DNA of 64,000 nucleotides from contig JAHSVC010000029.1 in assembly GCA_021397845.1 (NCBI GenBank), forward strand, positions 234,501 to 298,500, in the 5' to 3' direction. Numbering within the stretch: position 1 is the first letter of the stretch; each line of letters begins with the position of its first letter. Shown piece by piece: positions 12,300 to 24,100 of this stretch. The position numbers were made by a program, and so were the translations under genes. The DNA is from Areca catechu (lineage: Eukaryota > Streptophyta > Magnoliopsida > Arecales > Arecaceae). The notes under the pieces are model-generated. The model was not told the origin of the DNA and did not search any database. It worked only from the letters and a program-made list of their open reading frames with translations.

Positions 12300-14456
12300 A
12301 CAAAACTCCCCTTCTTTGATATCTGGCTGTCCCTCCCTCGGCCCGTCAGTTGTTCCACTGGCCAGACTGCCATCGGTCTCCTAGCCTCATTCCTCGGGAG
12401 GGAGTAGTTCACCTAACTACAGGACTGCCGATAGAACAGTACATTCCTCGCGTTAAGGTTGATCATCAAAGTTCAGTCCTTACAGCGTAGATCTCTATTG
12501 TATTGAGTCTCCTTGCAATGTACTTACATCCATATAAACTACCTCAATCAAAGGGTCTTTCTTTGCATTTGATCCCTTCAATACACAGCTTTCTGCTTTG
12601 TTATCTGGCTTGCCGGCCTGCCTTCAGTCTGTATGGTGGGAAACAACTAGCTGCTCTTGTAGGAGTTGGCTTGCCATATCACTTCCAAGCTCTCTCATTT
12701 CCTGCCTTCATACCTCCTGGGATGTCCTGTGTTCAGCTACCGATATTCCTTCCCTGGGTCTTCCTGCCCTGCTCCTTGTGGGCCCTGAGACTCGCTTTAT
12801 CGGGCTCCTACTCAGCCCTTCAAGGTGTAGCTCTCAACCTTCTCCCCTGCGCGCCTACCTTCGTAGTTGGCCCTGATCGGAGTCCTTGCTGGCGTTTTTG
12901 ATTTCATCCTAATCCGTTGGTGGGGTCTTTCTTAGGCCACCGACCGCCTCTGCCCGAGCTACATTCATTCGCTACTGGAAAGTGAGTTTCGCTTGAACAA
13001 CGAAGACGCACATAGGAAGGCTGTGATCTAATCTTTGCGGCTCCTGTTCTACTACCTTCATCCTCGGGTGAAGCCATTGTTGGGGTTGGCTCACCAAACA
13101 AGAGGCGTACTGTTAAATCATTGGTTTCCATGCCTAACGGCCGGTCATCTAAGCTATCGGCCAAGGCAAGTGAGAGCTGTTCAAGAGTGGGGGGCATATC
13201 TTTAGCTCGAGCAGCATCCGCTCCCGAAATGTGAGTTAAGCTTTAAACAAAGAAGAAGAGCTACAGGAAGGAAAGAAGCTGGAATAGATTTGTAGTGAAT
13301 ATTGTCTTCTAACCTGCTGATGTGGCCGGAAGGCTGTCTTTGGGCGGCTCTATGTTCCGGGAACCTACTTTTACCTTTATGACCTGACTTCTTGGTCGGT
13401 TATCCAAGCTTAGTGACTACAGAAAAGCTCTCTTTCTGATGTTCTCTCTGCGATGGCATACATGGGTCCTTTTCTGCATAGAAGAAGGCAATCCAAAGAC
13501 TCATACTCTCACACGGTCATTCTAGCTTAGATCGTGGCTTTCTACATTTGTTTATAAGCGCCTTGTAGATGCGGCTTCCGGGAGGGCTAGTTTGTCTTAG
13601 GAATAGCGCGTGACCCGGACCGGCTAAATGACTTGATGTTCTCAGGGGGTTGTCGCTATAAATAAAAAAACCGTTCGAAAGCTGAGGCGCCAAAATGCTC
13701 CTCCACTTTCTCAGTTTTGTTGGTACGTAGTCACCTCCGAAAAACCGGGAGTTCTGTCGTTGATCGAAGCACTCATTTTAATTGAAAAGATTTTCCCCAT
13801 TTCTTCCATTGCCGCTGTTGAGAAGCAGAGTTCGTTGCCCATCTCCAGTAGTTCCTGCCCGACGGTCGCATCGGCTTATTGATCGATAAAACCGATGAAA
13901 ACGATAAAAAAAAATGTAAACCACTGCTACCTGTGCTGCTTTGTGAATTTGATATGATGGATCTCCCACCTCGGTAGGCAAGTTGCCTTTGCAACTTGCA
14001 TCTCTGCTACTGGAGGGTATGAACCCCCGGATCTAAGCGAGGTGATGGCGGGGAACTCCAACAGGTTTTGGCTTCCCCCTCACTGATTGATGGAGCCCAA
14101 GACTGCTTGACGACTTTCGGTGTGGGGTCAGCTTGAGCCGAGGTCGTCTCGTAACAGGAACTGGAAGAATAGCAAACAAGCACACAAGCAGGAATAGGAA
14201 TATTGGCTGTCACTATCCTCTGGTTAGCAATCAACTACGGAGCTGGCAACTCGCAAGCCAGCAAGTCAACCTCTGTCAGATCTTCGGCCCAGTTTATTAA
14301 CGAAACTGACTCCACTTCCTCATTCAGGCTGATATGAACTGAAAAAGAAAGAAGGCCCTCATCTTTAGCGTGGATATCGTTGGTATAAATGAATGAAACT
14401 GGAATCAGGAAGGCTTGTTTCTGTCCATATATATGCAACTCTAACTCCATAAATTC
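12300..14456. other. Long spacer without recognised genes
   Basis: Open frames up to 132 codons occur (12503-12901, plus strand, very Leu/Ser/Pro-rich), with overlapping frames on both strands and no known domain. 13773-13994 has two overlapping minus-strand frames that are equally uninformative. Confidence 0.4.
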
Positions 14457-14714
14457 TCAGGTTTTCCCTAAATAAATTTTTATAATCTTTATGCGGCATC
14501 TAGATGTATCGTTCGTTCTTGGCTTCTGCATGAATTTACTCACGACTCCAACAACATAGGCAATGTCGGGTCGTGTGATGGTTATATACACGTTAGTTAC
14601 TCCCAACCATGCTGCTGAACTGAGACAATCTTCAATGAACTCGCCGTCCTCTGAAGTGAGTCTATGCCTCTGTTCTATAGGAGACTCACAAGGCGGCCTA
14701 CAATGTTGAGACAT
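14457..14714 (-). mobile_element. Ty1/copia reverse transcriptase scrap
   Basis: The minus strand reads WLGVTNVYITITRPDIAYVV followed by GVVSKFMQKPRTN, which corresponds to the conserved L-I-Y-L-T-x-T-R-P-D-I-A-Y block near the end of copia reverse transcriptase. Sequence on both sides departs from the family, so only about 50 codons are preserved. Confidence 0.72.
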
Positions 14715-14719
14715 GTATT

Positions 14720-15150
14720 TGTTTGAAAAATGTTTTTTATGTTTAGGGATTTAAATATATATATTGTTCCATTGTATACTTGTCGTACTGTCAATAGAGT
14801 ACGCTTTTATTTACCCTTAAGATCCCTCTTTTTGGTAAGTAATGAATCTTCTCCCTCTGAACTCTGTTTTTTCTTCACATGGTATCAGAGCGATGATCGA
14901 ACCCGGCCAGAATTATCTGCCGGATTGTTTCATCTTATCGCCGGAAAGCTGGTGGTCCTTCTCCCTAACCCTAATCGGGTCTTTCTCTCTCACAGCTCTC
15001 TCTCTGTCTCGCGTGCAGCTCGTCGTCAGTCCGTCTCTCGCTCTCGCGCGCTCGCAGTCCGATGGTAGCCCATCAGCATTCCTCGCGGATTGGTCTACTG
15101 TTGAGTGAGAACCAGGGCGTTGAATCTCTTTTGCACTTTGATGTGAAAAC
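14720..15150 (+). mobile_element. LTR end, primer-binding site and leader of a copia-type element
   Basis: An AT-rich stretch with TATATATATTGTTCC (about 14753-14770) is followed by pyrimidine-rich sequence ending in TTCTTCACA, then the initiator tRNA-Met primer site TGGTATCAGAGC at 14880-14891. The downstream CT-rich leader (14940-15070) is typical of the untranslated leader before gag. No gag coding sequence follows. It is on the opposite strand to the copia scrap at 14457-14714, so the two are separate insertions or were rearranged. Confidence 0.6.
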
Positions 15151-17349
15151 ATTATAGTACAAGTTGGATTGGATTTGACAACTACACTAAACCTATTGCT
15201 CGTCCCTTAGTGACTCCTTTCGTAAACTTCAGTCGTCTGAGCTCGTTTCGTAAACAAAACTCGCTTCTTTCTGGCGACACTCTTCTGGCGACTAGCTTCT
15301 CCAGTGGGTGGCTTGGTAAGCAAGCTACCTTCAGCATCGGTCAAATCCCTTAATAGGTCGGAATGGTGGGGAAGGGGGCCCTCCCTACTTCAATGGAAAA
15401 GGGGGAATCGCCGTTTCACAGCCGCCCCTCTACAAAATTTTTACCTATCCTTTCGCCTAACATGATCACGAACGAAGACAGAGAATTGCGTAGATAGGAG
15501 GAGGAAACGAACCAACCCGGGGCCCCCAACCAAAGGGGAATGAAATGGAGAAATGATCGGAACGATTGAGGAAAGAAAGAGAATGGTGGCCCCTTTCGCC
15601 CAGGGGACATCGTAGGAGAACAATATCGGGGACAGGCTTCGAAGGTTCTTCCATATTTAGATATAGAGATAGATTCTGATAGAGATCTAGATCTTTCTAT
15701 AGATAGATGGACCCATTGAGAAATTTCTATTGATCCGGTTTCAAGATCTATGAACAAGAGAGATCAAAAAATATCCATGTGAAAAAAAAAAGAGATGAAT
15801 AGATAGGGCTGAGCCGATAGCTGGGCTGGGTACGATGATGGGCGAGAGAGGGAAAAAAACCTTCGGGATGGATCGGGAAAAGTGACCTCCGGCTCAGCCC
15901 ACGACTTCCTTCCCTTCGCGTAGCTCAGGTGACTCCGTTCCTTTTTTTTTTCCCAGAATGAATTCGCCCGACCACGACGAATCCTGCCCTCCTGTCTTTC
16001 TTTCTCATTGGACCACTGCCTGGGACGCCCCTATGCCTATGAATTCAATGATTTAAGGGCCCCGGGAGGAAACTTCGGAAAGAAACCCTACTGGTTGGTC
16101 TGGTTGTCCCCCGGCGGTGGCCGGGCGGGCCTCGGTTCAATCTTGCCGATTCCACCTAGACATGGCTCAATAGAAGGGGTAAGGTCAAGTGTTCTTAAAA
16201 GAAAACTCTCAGTGAACTTCGGAGCACGGTCTTCCGTTAGGTCCTTTACGGACGACGAAAGCCTTCCTCTCATCTCCAAAGCACCACCTACCATCCTCGC
16301 GTAAGGAAAGGAACTGCTTACCGCAACTGTCGATTTCATAACTAAGCCGCCTGCGTTGCTTTAGTTTGAGACCGAGACTGAGGGGATATCCGTAGGTACC
16401 TTTCAGATCCAGACTAGACTTTCATTGAAAAAAAAAGAGAACAACCACCATGATGATCTCTGAACCAAAAACAGATTCGAACTCCTTCATTCTCCCTTTG
16501 GGATCTTGCTCAAGGTGGAGACGCAGAGGAATTTGAATTCAAAGACCCGTGCATCGCTTTGCTTTTTGACGTCATTGCGCGGAGGTGGATTCTCGATTCA
16601 TAACGAAAGCGGAACACTCGCCAGGGATAGTCAAACATAGGGTGCGGCGTCAAGCAACATCTTCATTAACGATAAAGGAAACGATCGTCAGAAGCTGATT
16701 GCAAAACACCAAATCTATATAGAAAGCAGCATCTGTACGAGCTCACCTCGACCTGTAGCAAAAGGAGAGAGAGGGAGTGTGTAAAGACATAATGAGACTG
16801 GAGATCAACAATGGAAAACAAAACCAAGTCGCATACCGGAGACGAAGTTAGGCATAAGGCCGTGCATGACTCATTACCGAGCAAGATGAACTCAACTGGA
16901 AGAACGACAGGAAGAGGTTCAGCGTCAAGCTGCCAAAGGTAGAACACAACACCTAGGGTGCATGTGAAGGTCCTCAGGGATACAGATAGACATGGGGTAC
17001 CACTGTGGATCCCAGTTGAAGGAGCAGTTGGAACGTCTTCAATGATCCGTATATGTTGTTGTTTCCACTTCCCTCAATACTAGCTGAAGTCATACTAAAA
17101 TCATGCCAGAAAGCGTTGCATTAGTGAGACACCGCATCCACTACAAGTCTAAACCCTGATATCTTTTACACAGCCCAAGTCTTCACTCTGAATGTCAAAG
17201 AGAAAGACGCAGGATTTCAGGAATATCCTGAGAAAGTATCTAGCCCGAACCTAACTAGAGAGTCTTAGTTGACCCAAAGTCAACCAATGGGACTTAAAAT
17301 AAAATTTAGGCAGAAATTTCCCCTTCAATCCAAGATGCAGGCAAAAAAA
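15151..17349. other. Long spacer, mitochondrial type
   Basis: No gene recognised. The region from 15416 to 16340 has open frames on both strands (113 codons minus at 15416-15757; 98 codons plus at 16008-16304; 83 codons minus at 16088-16339) and has the composition of anciently mitochondrial spacer, but none resembles a known protein. No tRNA is seen. Confidence 0.4.
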
Positions 17350-17491
17350 TATCTGATCATAGCCTGTCATCTAATCCCAGTTCCTCCGAGACGTCGATGA
17401 ATCCTCATCATCCGTCTCCTCCAGTTCCCTTACCTGTGTCCATTCCCTCAAATTCAAATGAAAGAAAGGCACATCAGAAAGACAAGAGTGA

Positions 17492-18034
17492 GTGTCCAGC
17501 CCTGCAGAACCAGTCCATGGCCATACAAGAGACCTAGATAGAGAGCTAATAATCTTTAAGCAAGAATGCAAAGCCGAGAGGCTAAGCGAAGAACTAATTA
17601 GGATTTGCCCTCTAACTTTGTCCCAAAGGTGGGCGATCCCCATAACTTTGAAGATGAAAGACCAAGTCCTTAGGGTCAATGCTTTCATTGACTCCGGTTC
17701 TGATCTGAATTGTCTGCGGAAAGAAATTGTCCCTCCAAGATACTGGGACAAATGTTCAGAAAAAGCCTATGCAGTGAATGGAGCACCTTTACAGATCCCT
17801 CATATGGTCTGGAATGTCCATGTTTGCCGGAATCGTGTTTGCCAGAATTTGAACTTAGTATTACTAAGGGATCTAGAGCACGACTGTCTCCTCGGAACCA
17901 CATTCCTCTCTGCTTTGGAGAAGTTCCGGATTTTCAATGATGAAAGGATAGGAATTAAAGCCTCAATCAAGGAAACCAAAGTCTTCTTCCCGTCGAGCCT
18001 CCTAGGCTCTCGAAGATCAGAAAGATTGAGTTGA
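17492..18034 (+). pseudogene. Endogenous pararetrovirus: aspartic protease region
   Basis: This is a 180-codon open frame whose central part is a retroviral-type aspartic protease: the catalytic motif reads FIDSGSD inside a hydrophobic strand, and the flap and C-terminal regions (LLGTTFLSALEKF) follow at the usual distance. The sequence style matches the Caulimoviridae polyprotein rather than a Ty3/gypsy element. It ends at a stop at 18034, and the reverse transcriptase follows after about 250 nt of disrupted sequence. An Asp-Ser-Gly catalytic triad in place of Asp-Thr-Gly is seen, which some members of the family have. It is a relic with no intact polyprotein around it. Confidence 0.72.
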
Positions 18035-18284
18035 AGACCGAAGCAATTTAATGGGTTAAAGATGTTAAAAAACCCTTCGTTTTTCACATCAGCTCCAAAC
18101 TCCCGAAATCCAAGCAAGGATCAAAGAAGTTCGAGACAAGACCGTTTTTTTTTTTCGTTGGTTCCAAACCAGTTTTGGTCTAGGCATAAATGGAGTCTTG
18201 AGCTTCCCTATCGTTCCGGGTTTTTTTTAGAGCAAGATACCAACCAAGTCAAGGGCGATCCAAATGACTGAAGCCGACAGAAAA

Positions 18285-18960
18285 CTTCATCAAAGATCTC
18301 CTTTAGAAGAAACTCATCCGACCAAGCACCAGTCCCTGGTCATGTGCGGCCTTTTATGTCAACAATCGCTACGAGCGTGAAAGAGCCAATCCACCAAGGA
18401 GATAGTTATAAACTATAAGTCGCTCAATGATGCCCTCAAATGGATCCGATATCCTGTCCCCAGTCGACTGTCTCTAATTCATCATCTTTCTGGCGCCCCG
18501 ATCTTTAGCAAGTTTGAAATGAAGTCTGGATTTTGGCAGATCCGGATTGCTGAAAAAAGGACCGGTATCAAACAGCTGGTACCGTTCCGTTGGGACAGAA
18601 TGGGCCTTTTGGATTGAAAAATGCACAGTCAGAGTTCCAGAGAGCCATGGATGAGATAATAAAGCCCCTAGCCTATTTTGCAATTGCCTACATTGATGAC
18701 GTCCTTATCTTCAGCAAGGCAAAAAGCTTAAAGCTTTTTTTAAATCCATTGAAAGATCTGGAATAGCGTTATCAGCCAGAAGGATGAAGCTTTTCCAGGA
18801 AGAAGTCGAGTTCCTTGGGCAGAAGATCGAAGAAGGAAGAATCAGGGTTCAAGATCACTCCATGGAATTCTCTTTGAAATTCCCTTACAATCTTACCGAC
18901 AAGAAGCAACTCCAGAGGTTCTTAGGATGTCTGAACTACCTGTCCTATTACTTTATTACA
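18285..18960 (+). pseudogene. Endogenous pararetrovirus: reverse transcriptase region
   Basis: Several frames together show the order of motifs of a caulimovirid reverse transcriptase: an early YKSLND motif, FSKFEMKSGFWQI, a KNAQSEFQRAMDE block, and the catalytic YIDD at 18689-18700 followed by VLIFSK. The thumb region (FLGQKIEEGRI and RFLGCLNYLSYY) follows in the frame starting at 18784. Frameshifts and small deletions interrupt it (for example between the two halves around 18600 and around 18740-18780), so it cannot make an active enzyme. It lies directly downstream of the protease part on the same strand, as expected for one viral polyprotein. Confidence 0.8.
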
Positions 18961-19029
18961 AGAACTTGGCCTACGACCGAAAGATCCTATCCAATAGGCT
19001 GAGGAAAAATAATAAAAAACCCTTATCTT

Positions 19030-19460
19030 ATGAGTGTACCGATGCCGTCAGGAGAATCAACGAAAAGGTAAAGAAACTCCCAATTCTTGCCCTGCCAGAT
19101 GACAATAACGAGAAGGTGATCGAGACCGATGCATCCGAAGTTGGGGCTGAGTCCTTAAACAGGTACATGATCGAAAGGAAGAGGTAATCCAGTATGCCTC
19201 CAGCGCGTGGAGTGACGTCAATAAAAACTATTCGACAATCCAGAATAAAGTTCTAGCAGCCTTGAAGTCCATTCTAAAGTTCCAAATCTACATCCTTAAC
19301 CAGAGGTTCCTGTTGAGAACAGATTGTAAGGCGTTGATAAACCCTTAAGAAAGATGTCAAGACCCTCGCTGCAAAACATATTTTCGCTAGATGGCAAGCC
19401 CCTCTTTTACTTTGATATAGAACAAATAAAGGGGGAGAGTCACAGTCTCCCTTATTTCCT
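19030..19460 (+). pseudogene. Endogenous pararetrovirus: RNase H region
   Basis: After the reverse transcriptase the plus strand reads a decayed RNase H: an LPILALPDDN strand followed by ETDASEVG with the first catalytic Asp, then in a shifted frame the YASSAW and KNYST blocks, LKSILKFQIYILNQRFLLRTD with the second conserved Asp region, and finally an FARWQ block. Frame changes near 19165, 19340 and 19390 break it. The order protease-reverse transcriptase-RNase H with no integrase behind it supports a pararetrovirus over a gypsy element. Confidence 0.75.
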
Positions 19461-19539
19461 AACCATAAAATTTTTTTTTGAAAGGGAACCAGCCGAATCA
19501 ACATGGTATCCTGCGAAAGAACAGAGAATCAATGGGTTG

Positions 19540-20190
19540 TGAATCATACAGAAATAGAGGCTCCCTGCCTTGAGCCTGAAGTCATTGGTGGAAGCGCAGA
19601 TGGTTGGAACGTTGCAACCATCATCCTTGGACCCAGAATATAGAGCTCTTCCCTGCAACCTGGAGGATGGAGATGAGCTCAAGATAGATTAAAGGCAACG
19701 AAATCGGCATATATAAAAAAGCACTCTTACAGAGGCAATGACATCGCGTACTCCGTATGCATCTTCCAGAGGATCATCCCTTTTTCAGAGTGGGGAACTA
19801 TCACAATGTTAGATCCTAAAATTCTAACTGGAAGCCATATCCGGTGCAGCTATTTGTAATATAAAGAGTCCTTCATTGAGGCTCTGAAGATTAACAATCC
19901 AGATCGAACTCATTCATGGTTCTTTCTACTTGGGAGAATGTGAAATGTCGCCAGTAGGCCCGCTTGCTTTGATATCTGGTGGGCAAGATTCGGATTATCA
20001 GCAGAAGCAGTACCCGAATCAGAAGTAAGAAGAAGGATCAGTACAGAAAGCCAAATTGAAATCCCAACCAGTCAAGAGGTATTCGCTTATGTGGCAGCAA
20101 ATCAGATACCGTGGACGATGAAATCGGGGTTTGCACTTTGGTTTGATCTCACGACAGCTGACCTCACTCGTACCTTCTACTCTAGGTAGT
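19540..20190 (+). pseudogene. Possible 3' coding remainder of the pararetrovirus
   Basis: Shifting plus-strand frames continue for about 650 nt past RNase H with protein-like composition (for example FDIWWARFGLSAEA near 19960-20000, and FALWFDLTTADLTRT near 20130-20170). I do not recognise a named domain. The position behind RNase H and before the non-coding promoter-like segment fits a further viral reading frame, but this is inference from context only. Confidence 0.35.
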
Positions 20191-20559
20191 ACGAGAATAA
20201 GGACGAGAAATGAAATAGGTAAAAAAAGCAGTCTTTTTGATCAGAGATATCAGCAGTTCCGCTGGACCATCATGTGCCCCCAATACCTTATAAAAGCTTA
20301 GGGAGAGAAAAAGTGACAAAGCATTCCTGGAGCAAGTGAAGAAGAAGGAGTCGTGACCCGACCAATCCAGATCCTCGACCCAGAAGACATGCAGCCAGTT
20401 GCTACCAAGACACCAGGGCAAAAGGGAAAAAAAAGAAAAATATAAGCCCAGTTATAAGGGCAGTCTTGTCAAAGTTTTGAGTCTAGAGGGTCATAGGCTA
20501 GAAAGTATAGATTCTTGGAATGTTCCTTTTCATTTCAATAGAATTTGAGTGCATGTTAT

Positions 20560-21110
20560 GCCTATTAAATAATAATTATAATTATAACGGTCATGTGAGT
20601 GAATAAAAGAAGAAGGCCACTTGGATTCCCTCATGTGAGTGGACATGTGTCTCCTTGCATGAGACCTTGATGACCAAGGTTGATGAGTCACCACTTAAGA
20701 GAAAAAGTATTCTCTTGTTTGGACTATATTGACAAAGTTTTACTACCATATAGAGACTTGTGTCCCAAGGAATGAGACATGTGTCCTCCTATATAGATAA
20801 GTTTCTAAGTAGGCAAGGGCAAGGGTTGCCTTAGTTCCCAAGTCAGTTGCCATGTGTCTAGATGTCAGTCTTGTGAGTCCTTGTATGTATCCAATTGAGT
20901 GACACTTGTCACCTCCATGAAGGCTCTCTAAGTCTATATAAAAAGTAGCCCATGAGAGGAGAAGTGGAGGTTGGTGAGAGGTTGAAGTGAGACTTGTGAA
21001 GATAGTGTGAGTGACTCATATGTCTTAGGAGTGAAGTCCTTTGTAAGCAAGCTTTGAGGTATTTCAAAAATGAAAATGGTTTACTTCTTTATTTTATTGT
21101 GCTTAGATCT
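20560..21110 (+). promoter_or_regulatory. Promoter-like intergenic segment (TATA box) of a viral or LTR element
   Basis: A good eukaryotic-type TATA box (TCTATATAAAAAG, 20933-20945) is followed by a purine-rich leader (about 20950-21060). Upstream lie repeats built on ACATGTGTC (near 20644, 20779 and 20852) and on CATGTGAGTG (near 20593 and 20632), like repeated enhancer elements. Such an arrangement is not used by mitochondrial RNA polymerase. It probably is the large intergenic region of the pararetrovirus, or otherwise an LTR. No primer-binding site of the initiator tRNA-Met type is found in it. Confidence 0.45.
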
Positions 21111-24100
21111 CTCTCTCTATTTCTTTCTATCTCTCCCTTTCTTCAGCTAGCGTACCTTACTCCTTCTATCCTGCTTTCTAAAACAAGGAAGGGAATATCT
21201 GAGACTCTTTGAATCCAGTACTAAACAAGAAGGAAAGGAAGGAGATAGATAAAGATAGAAATCACAATCTTGCCCTGTTGATAGGGAATCTCTCTATCTC
21301 TAGCTGTCCTGTTTGTGCTGTCTTCTGTGTTTGGTACTTAAGTCAGTCAGTGTGATTTTCTGATGGCAGTTCAGTCTCCCCTTAGCCCAACAGACCCGAG
21401 TCAATAGCAAAGAGGAACCAACCACGACTTAGCAACATGTCTGACGAGGCAACTATCTGCTCTCTCAGTGGTGGAATAGAAAAATATCTATCTCTGTCCG
21501 AAGCAAGGGAGGGAAGAGAAGAGGTGGTGGGGAAAGCGCCGGGTCAGGGGCTAAGCAATGGTTTTAAAGACCATGCGGATAAGGGCAAGACATGATTAAG
21601 TGCTTCTTATCTTTCTTTGGGCCTAAGCAGCCATATTCTTCCTTCTTTCTTAACCTGTATAAGCCCATTCCTTAGAAAGACGTAGAACTGTTAGACTCAC
21701 GTTAGCTCGCATCGGGCCTATTCGCTTCGTTGTCCGAATAAGCCTTTCACTTCACCGAGAGATCAAGGCTCCTCTTCGTGGCAATAAGAAGTTGGTCTGG
21801 TTGGCTTGCTTGCCAATCGATGGACGGAAACGAGACTGTAGCTCCAGTTCCATGTCCCAGGGTCTTATTTAATCCGAAGAATGGAAAGAGGGCTGGCTTG
21901 ACTCTCGTTCCGTCTCACAAGATCTAAGACCAAGTGTTGGCACCCTCCAACTGAGACAGTTCTAATCTGACAATCGTGTCGCGATCGGTCTTTCGGTCAT
22001 GGGCAACCTTATGAGCACAGACCCAACAACAGGTGTTACTGAGCGTGGACGGAGTCCGTTACAAGTCTAAGATTTTGAAGTTAGGGCTAAACCACTGAGC
22101 GACTAAAGCCGGGATTTCCAATTTCACTCCACCCGAAAGGTCGAGAAAGGACTTATGTATGGCCCCATTGTTCAGGTAAAGGCGGGATTCTTGCTTGCTT
22201 GACAACTAAGGAAAAAGGATATTGGTATAGTAGAAAGATTGACTAACTATCATGACTTTCATTGGCAAACTTCTCGACGAAAGCCATTCTTTCCTTTCCG
22301 GCTTGCAGGTCAAGGAGAGCGGAGATTGACGGCTCAACTGGTCACTAAAGCAGCCCTTATATTCGGCTACAAGGGAAGGTTTGCCTACGAGGGAAAGTAC
22401 TCAAGCGGTGTCCGGTGGTTGGTTCAACCAGGTCGGTGGAAGGCTGGCTAAGGAAAGCAGGGATATACGGGCTGGGACAACTAGGCTGGACGTCGAACGT
22501 TCTGATTCGATGGGGTCGCCAGTTAGATGACCGCGGGTGAGCCACTTGGGCGGAATGGACGGAAACCAAACGTGGAGATTTCCTTTCCGCGAAATCGTTG
22601 GTTACGTTCTTTTCTTGCTCGGTTCCTCCCGGGCCGACCAAACCTTATGATGCTATAGTGACTGACGAACTACTTCTCGATTGTGTGAAGGCATTCGTCG
22701 AAAGCTTGCTGGTGTGCTTCCTGCCAATGGGAATGGAGAGAGGGGGAGGGGGTGAAACAAAAACTGCTATGGGGGGTGGGGATCCGAATTCGTATTAGGA
22801 AGAGATGACTGAAACAGGAATATAATAAAGAATTAGGAAAGAAAGCTCATTAGGTCAAAACGTCGTGAGGGTATAGTTCCTCACTCGATCCACCTCCATC
22901 CACTTTGCTTTATGAGGATTTTGTCCCTTCAGGCCGATGCGCAATCACTCTCGGTCACCGCTACGGGAATGACGAATCTTCCTCTCCAACTTTATTCTAT
23001 AGGGCCTTGGTCAACACATCAGTAGTTGGAGTGCCAAAGACGACCTTACTTAAGGGGTAGGGAGAACTCTTTCCTTCTCTTCTGCTAGCAAGGGTGGCCC
23101 ATACAGTTTTTAGCTCTCCACGTCTATCCCGGAGTACATCCGCATGTACGGAGGTGAATCTAGCCTAAAAGCTAATCGTTAGATATTCGCAAGCAAGAAA
23201 ATTGGGAATGGTCCGTATCGCAAAGTCAGCTTCAACTTCACAGGCAGCTTGCTTGCTTGATAGAGTGTGGTGTGCCCTGTCAGTCTGGTGTAGTTGACTC
23301 GACCCGCGGCTTCTAGCTCTTGAAGTCAAGTCGAAGTGAAGTCAAAGCTGGTACTTCCGACTGCCTCCATGCAGAGAAGAGAGAAGTCGGTTCTCCCCCC
23401 GCTTCGCTCTCCCCCTCGGGGGGAATGGAGTAGTTTAGTCTGACAGTAGAGTCGAGGAAGCTTCCGTAGCTATTCCGTGGCGCCCCTACTCTTGAAATGA
23501 AAGCTTGCCGTCGAATTCCGTGGCCGTAGGCTTGTTCCTCATCTACGTCACGGTGGTGTGGAGACGTCCGAAAAGCTCCGAAAGAGAAGGCAGCCTATAA
23601 TAAAAGGTAGTTCGAGTAGGGAAGTCTACGGAAGGAGAGGAACCTTCACTGATGGACGGTTCCTCGTTGAGTCTACGGAAGGGTGGTGGTCGAGCACTCT
23701 TTTAGAGTTCGCAAGCGTAGGGAGCGGATAAGAGGTGGGTTAGAGATGTCTTCTTTCCCTTCGGTTCGCTTACTAATGGGCAACCTAACCTAATAGGGCA
23801 CTCACACAAGAAAAAAGACGACAACTCTCATCTCAAATCATAGAATAGACTTGCAATCCCAGTGGAACCCCCGGAGGGGGTGGTCGAGCCCGTCGGGCGA
23901 GGGGGGGAGATGAGGGCAGGTATGGGAGGTTGAATTGATAGGTCGGGAAAGAAAGAATAACCCGAGTCCATCCATAATGTGGTGGGGTTGGGAAGCCCAC
24001 CGGGGTCGAGCATATCTCAATATCGGCCTATCCTATCAATTCTGTCTGATGCCAACCTCTATTGTCTGGTGCAAGGGAGGACTTACAGGCAGGGAAGGCA

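Noticed and set aside
12503..12901. 132-codon Leu/Pro-rich frame as a membrane protein
   Set aside because: A second frame of similar length overlaps it on the same strand and the composition follows base bias, so it is not supported.
17492..19460. Ty3/gypsy as source of the protease-reverse transcriptase-RNase H
   Set aside because: No integrase follows and the reading resembles caulimovirid polymerases more; still open to a phylogenetic test.
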